Assembly: GCF_008370255.1 (NCBI RefSeq)
Contig: NZ_SEUI01000002.1
Span: 106,556 to 170,555, forward strand
Direction of reading: 5' to 3'
DNA: 64,000 nucleotides
Origin: Pseudoalteromonas sp. FUC4
GTDB lineage: Bacteria > Pseudomonadota > Gammaproteobacteria > Enterobacterales > Alteromonadaceae
Under the pieces are notes generated by a model that searched no databases, was not told the DNA's origin, and saw only the letters and a list, made by a program, of their open reading frames with translations. Positions 60,579 to 64,000 of the stretch are shown in pieces. Numbering within the stretch: position 1 is the stretch's first letter; every line of letters starts with the position of its first letter. A program made the translations under genes and the position numbers.

Positions 60579-61363
60579 TCACGTTTGATGATTTAAGCGT
60601 TGGCTTTGGCAACCATACCGTTTTAAACACCATTAATGGCAGTGCTAAACAAGGGCAACTTGTTGCACTACTTGGTGAAAATGGCGCGGGTAAATCTACC
60701 TTGCTGCATACTTTAGCAGGTATGCACTCCTTTACAGGCAGTGTACTTTTTAATGCTAAGCCACTGGCTGCTCATGCTAAAAAACGCCTTGCCACACAGC
60801 GCGCAGTGATGATGCAAGCAAACCACGTTGGGTTTGATTTTACAGTATTTGAGCTTATTGCAATGGGCCGCTACCCGTATGTAGAGTCATTAAAAATGCA
60901 AAGTGAAAAAGTACATAAATACGCCGCAATTATGGATTTAAGTAATTATTTAAATCGCCGCGTAAGTGCGCTTTCGGGCGGGGAGCAACAACGCGTGCAT
61001 ATGGCGCGTACTTTAGCGCAGCTAAATGCTTTTACACAATCGTGCGAGCCAAAACTCATGCTGCTTGACGAGCCTACATCAGCACTTGATATGCGCCACC
61101 AACATGTTTTGCTCAGCTGCGTTAAAGCCTTTGTAGAGCAAGGCAACAGCGCCATTATTGCAATACACGACCTAAATTTAGCCAGCCTTTATGCAACCGA
61201 CGCTATTTTACTGCACAACAAAAAAGTGCTGCAAAGCGGGCCTATAAACACCGTATTAACTGAACAAAACTTACAACAAATGTACGCCATGAAACTGCAC
61301 GTAAACCCTCATCCTTATAACGATGCACCCATGGTTTTTTCTCAACGTCAGGAGTTTTTATGA
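60575..61363 (+). CDS. hmuV: Heme ABC transporter ATP-binding protein
   Basis: A 262-residue ATPase: Walker A GENGAGKSTLL (about residues 33-43), signature VSALSGGEQQRVHMARTLAQL, Walker B LMLLDEPTSALD, and H-loop IAIHDLNLAS. Drives heme import with HmuU. Start at the ATG at 60575 overlapping the hmuU stop. Confidence 0.94.
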   Translation: MITFDDLSVGFGNHTVLNTINGSAKQGQLVALLGENGAGKSTLLHTLAGMHSFTGSVLFNAKPLAAHAKKRLATQRAVMMQANHVGFDFTVFELIAMGRYPYVESLKMQSEKVHKYAAIMDLSNYLNRRVSALSGGEQQRVHMARTLAQLNAFTQSCEPKLMLLDEPTSALDMRHQHVLLSCVKAFVEQGNSAIIAIHDLNLASLYATDAILLHNKKVLQSGPINTVLTEQNLQQMYAMKLHVNPHPYNDAPMVFSQRQEFL

Positions 61364-62079
61364 GAGAGCAAGCATTAAACGATGCACGCACCTTGGTTTA
61401 CAAAACCAATGCCGGTGTCATGTCGACCATTTCTAACAATTTACGCGGCTACCCGTTTGGCTCAGTAACACCTTATATGTGCGACGAACAAGGCCGAGTT
61501 TACTTTTTTATTAGCGATATAGCCCAGCACACTAAAAACCTAAAACACGACTCTCGTATGAGCCTCACTGTTTTTGATGCCGCCAACTACGGCGATCAAA
61601 ATGAGCACGGGCGAGTAACGCTTGTAGGCGATGGTTCTGTTGTGCCAAGTGAGCAAGCACACACTTTACTTAATAACTATATTGCCCTATACCCGGAAGC
61701 CGCTAGCTATCGCAATGCGCACGACTTTCAATTATGGCAACTAGACGTAGTGCGCGTGCGCTACATTGGCGGCTTTGGCAAAATATTTTGGCTTGAGCAA
61801 AACGAATGGCAAGGCGAGGCAAAAAACTGGGACGAAAGCCAGCAGCAAAGTATGATTAACCACATGAACGACGATCATCAAGATGCTATGTCGCTCATAT
61901 TAATGCAGCACTACAGCGTAGCTGATAACACCCCAATAATGAGCGGCCTATTACCCACAGGCTTTTATATACAAAGCCAAAAGCGTAATTACTTTATTAA
62001 CTTTAAAACCCAGTGCAACAGCCCGTTAGAGGTACGTAAAGCGCTGGTTGAGCTAACCAACCAAGCTCGTAGTAACTAA
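61360..62079 (+). CDS. HugZ/HutZ-family heme utilisation protein
   Basis: A 239-residue protein. The N-terminal part is a pyridoxamine-phosphate-oxidase-like split barrel (GVMSTISNNLRGYPFGSVTPYMCDEQGRVYFFIS), and the C-terminal DUF2470-like part begins INHMNDDHQDAMSLI, where the His is the known heme-ligand position of HugZ-like proteins. These bind or break heme in the cytoplasm. RBS AGGAG. Its start overlaps hmuV, so it is co-expressed with import. Confidence 0.9.
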   Translation: MREQALNDARTLVYKTNAGVMSTISNNLRGYPFGSVTPYMCDEQGRVYFFISDIAQHTKNLKHDSRMSLTVFDAANYGDQNEHGRVTLVGDGSVVPSEQAHTLLNNYIALYPEAASYRNAHDFQLWQLDVVRVRYIGGFGKIFWLEQNEWQGEAKNWDESQQQSMINHMNDDHQDAMSLILMQHYSVADNTPIMSGLLPTGFYIQSQKRNYFINFKTQCNSPLEVRKALVELTNQARSN

Positions 62080-62091
62080 ACTAAATACATG

Positions 62092-62141
62092 ACGACATAG
62101 TTAACCTGAGCCCCAGTTAAGAGATTCACCAACTATGTCGT
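62092..62141. terminator. Hairpin between the heme operon and the ChaN gene
   Basis: ACGACATAGTT and AACTATGTCGT are perfect 11-bp arms around a 28-nt loop containing TAACCTGAGCCCCAGTTA, a sequence like the end of the 47433 element. It probably terminates the heme operon and perhaps chaN. Confidence 0.65.
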
Positions 62142-62145
62142 TATT

Positions 62146-63078
62146 TTATAAGCAAGCTGTTTGCTCGCCTCGCTTGCCTAACGCTTTAAAAGCCGCTTGT
62201 TGATGCGCTTTTTGCACATAACGAGGAGGCAAAGGGTTAACCTGCAACTGATACCCAGTTTGATTAGCTTGCACACTTGTTACCGGCGATATCCAAACAA
62301 CATTTAACTCTGGCGCTAAACGCTTAATAACACGCGCTATACCTTCGCCATTTTTTACATGAAAATCGCCCGCTATATGCATTACCTGCGCATCTTTATG
62401 ATTATTTAAATAATTAACAATAGACTCAGCCATGGTTTCATCCCAGGTCACTTGCGCAGCATAATAGTTTTCGTTTTGACTTGGCGTACCATGGTGCATT
62501 GAGGTCATAAAGCGTTGTTTATAATCACTGGGGGAGGTATCAATAGTGGCTGCAATGTAGCGGCGTTGTTTATCATCAAGTTTATTTAGGTAACTTATGC
62601 CTTGCCTGCCAATACACGTAACAATATTTTTAGGCGCATTTGCAGCGATTACATCGCTATTGTTCGTTTTAGCCAGCTCTACCAGAGCACGGTAGTCACT
62701 TTTGTAATTAGGCCACGCTTGGGTGTTATCAATTAAGTATTGCTCGCCAATTTCACCCTTAACGTACTGGTTTAAAATAAGCTGCTCGGCACGGCTAAAT
62801 TGTTCAAGCGACAGAGCAGTGCGTTTATTACTTTTACTTAATTGCTCAAATAACTCAGCCTGAAATAAATGCACGCCCGGGTGTGTATGCCATTCACCTA
62901 CTAAAACCACATCGGCATTTAATAGCGTGGGCTCTAATAATACCGAGCTAACAGGTTTTGCTTGTGCATTATAAAGTGCTGAGTAATATAACGATGAGCT
63001 TTTAACAGGCGGCACAGTGGTTATACTACAACCACCCAAACCCATAACTAACGCCAGAGTTAACATAGACTTTTTCAT
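62146..63078 (-). CDS. ChaN-family heme-related lipoprotein
   Basis: A 310-residue lipoprotein: MKKSMLTLALVMGLGGC gives a lipobox LGGC (Cys about 17). Motifs of the ChaN/DUF399 family: VVLVGEWHTHPGVHLFQAELFEQL, LSLEQFSRAEQ, YAAQVTWDETMAESIV, and MHIAGDFHVKNGEG. ChaN-like proteins bind heme at the outer membrane. I use the ATG at 63078; AAGGTG is its ribosome site. A Fur-like site lies upstream, convergent with the heme operon. Confidence 0.85.
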   Translation of the reverse strand: MKKSMLTLALVMGLGGCSITTVPPVKSSSLYYSALYNAQAKPVSSVLLEPTLLNADVVLVGEWHTHPGVHLFQAELFEQLSKSNKRTALSLEQFSRAEQLILNQYVKGEIGEQYLIDNTQAWPNYKSDYRALVELAKTNNSDVIAANAPKNIVTCIGRQGISYLNKLDDKQRRYIAATIDTSPSDYKQRFMTSMHHGTPSQNENYYAAQVTWDETMAESIVNYLNNHKDAQVMHIAGDFHVKNGEGIARVIKRLAPELNVVWISPVTSVQANQTGYQLQVNPLPPRYVQKAHQQAAFKALGKRGEQTACL

Positions 63079-63101
63079 ACACACCTTTTAAAACCTGTTA
63101 A

Positions 63102-63123
63102 TACAAATAATTATCAATATCAT
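63102..63123 (-). promoter_or_regulatory. Fur-like box upstream of chaN-type gene
   Basis: The minus strand reads GATATT-GATAAT-T-ATTTGT, three hexamers of the Fur type, imperfect in the third. Confidence 0.45.
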
Positions 63124-63418
63124 ATATTTATAATCCGTATTAAGCCAGCCAAAAACAGGACAAAATAAATAAGTAAAGAAGAGCAAATAACGCATTGTAG
63201 AGTGCAATTGATAGACAGTTAAGGGCGTTAGCTTAGTCATAATAAGAGGACACTTCCCTCTTTTTTACATGTTTATATAAATAACAGAAAGCATAATATA
63301 TATAGCTGGCAATGACTTAAACTGTTTGCTATTAATATAAGTTCACAAAGTAAGGACGTTTTCGCGCTAAAAAAGGGAAAGTGTCCTCTGATAAAGTTGT
63401 TATATGGCAAAGGAAGCT
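63124..63418. repeat. Noncoding stretch with a long inverted repeat
   Basis: AGAGGACACTTCCC (63245-63258) and GGGAAAGTGTCCTCT (63375-63389) form inverted ends of a 145-bp segment, one base inserted. No reading frame inside. It may be a MITE remnant; the GAGGACACTT ends resemble REP-like tips. The second arm lies 30 bp before the lipoprotein start. Confidence 0.55.
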
Positions 63419-63805
63419 ATGCGATTCATCCTCACAATTTCACTCTTATTTATAGCTGGTTGCACCAACCTCAAATACCAGCCTGAAGGTGGGCTTGTAA
63501 AAATAGAGGTTCAGAAATTAGTACCTACAGAAGATTGTAGTGGCAAGGGTATTCGTGCATATTCGGTAAAAGGTTCTAACGAACGTCATTTGCTAGAAAA
63601 AGAGATATTTTATGTATCTCCCGGCAACTGGGAAATTGCTTATTACCCAACCTATGAAGAATTACAAAATGATATGTGTGAAGAAATGGAGAGGCTAATA
63701 ATTCATGGGGAATACACTATTTCTTATGAGTTTAAACAAGGTTTTAGTTACTTCATCTACCTAAACAAAGAACGTGAAGCAGGCATTAAGCAAAGTGCCA
63801 TATAA
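63419..63805 (+). CDS. Small lipoprotein of unknown function
   Basis: A 128-residue lipoprotein: MRFILTISLLFIAGC with lipobox IAGC (Cys 15), a beta-rich mature part (LVKIEVQKLVPTEDC, YSVKGSNERHLLEKEIFYVSPGNWEIAYYP), and one Cys pair. Family not recognised. Start at the ATG at 63419 with AAGGAAG just upstream. Confidence 0.75.
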   Translation: MRFILTISLLFIAGCTNLKYQPEGGLVKIEVQKLVPTEDCSGKGIRAYSVKGSNERHLLEKEIFYVSPGNWEIAYYPTYEELQNDMCEEMERLIIHGEYTISYEFKQGFSYFIYLNKEREAGIKQSAI

Positions 63806-64000
63806 TAAGCTAATAAATAAGGACAAAAACAGTTTGCTGTTTTCGTCCCTCAACATTTTAGCAAACAATTTTTTGCCCATTATTAGACCGTTTTATGCAA
63901 GGAGTTTTGTGGAAACCTTCTCTTAAAATCACGAATTAATTGGCTTATTTGAATGTGAGCCTATTTTGACTGATCCCGAGCAAGAGCACTGGTTTTACAA
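63806..64000 (+). other. Right-edge sequence with a possibly broken reading frame
   Basis: A hairpin GGACAAAAACAG / CTGTTTTCGTCC lies at 63821-63848. After AAGGAG-TTTT a GTG at 63909 opens VETFS, then an in-frame TAA, then a clean frame NHELIGLFECEPILTDPEQE to the edge. This could be a gene interrupted by a stop, or one whose true start lies past the stop; the window ends before it can be judged. Confidence 0.35.

Noticed and set aside
1..64000. tRNA, rRNA, CRISPR array, prophage or complete insertion sequence
   Set aside because: Read through on both strands by eye; no cloverleaf-like runs, spacer-repeat pattern, phage gene block or transposase frame was found. A short or divergent RNA gene could be missed without a covariance search.

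Overview
The window reads as chromosomal DNA of a marine gammaproteobacterium close to Pseudoalteromonas (Alteromonadales). The grounds are an AT-rich sequence, two TonB-dependent receptors, the T_hemolysin/adenylate-ligase pair, an M1 peptidase paired with a DUF6702-like protein, a long-form isocitrate lyase, YeeN, and short dispersed repeats of a kind I associate with this group. The genus is inferred from gene content and not proven. I see no rRNA, tRNA, CRISPR array, prophage or complete insertion sequence.

Layout. 1-1.9 kb: an AMP-dependent acyl ligase cut by the window edge, overlapping a T_hemolysin-family gene. 2-5.8 kb: a siderophore-type TonB receptor and a two-gene version of the membrane/spermidine-synthase-like protein. 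5.9-7.2 kb: an unrecognised membrane-anchored protein with a degenerate Nudix-like motif. 7.3-11.3 kb: a SlyA-like MarR regulator with two near-perfect SlyA operators, a HlyD/EmrA-like plus DUF2955 efflux pair, and a convergent BenE benzoate symporter. 11.6-13.2 kb: a secreted zincin with what looks like its prodomain in a separate gene. 13.4-17.4 kb: DUF5666 lipoprotein, PepSY protein, response regulator and histidine kinase. 17.5-24.6 kb: nucleotide phosphodiesterase, dGTPase, a low-complexity membrane protein, a frameshifted bile-acid:sodium symporter, a uracil-DNA-glycosylase-family protein and a VOC protein. 24.8-27.1 kb: a Fur-boxed DUF3649/PepSY/DUF3325 iron operon surrounded by a repeated GATCA-n-TTTTACTAA motif and followed by a MITE-like element.

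27.6-37.6 kb: lipocalin, YaiI, ACT protein, a LysR/SDR divergent pair, a small lipoprotein, a methyltransferase and sbcDC. 38.2-43 kb: M1 peptidase, DUF6702-like protein, HAD phosphatase and yeeN. 43.2-47.4 kb: divergent glyoxylate-shunt genes glcB and aceA. 47.4-48 kb: a repeat-rich noncoding stretch. 48-52.9 kb: S9 peptidase, pxpA and a NagZ-like glycosidase. 53-56.4 kb: a GGDEF protein, a LysR regulator and an unknown secreted protein. 56.5-63.1 kb: a complete heme-uptake locus (receptor, HmuTUV-like transporter, HugZ-like protein, ChaN lipoprotein) with Fur boxes. The right end holds a small lipoprotein and a possibly broken reading frame.

Iron and heme acquisition is the strongest functional theme, and peptide and cell-wall-fragment turnover the second. 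The main unexplained signals are a 17-bp near-palindrome (TGTAAA, five G/C, TTTACA) seen six times, the GATCA-n-TTTTACTAA family, and the T_hemolysin/ligase pair with a response-regulator-type box in its promoter.
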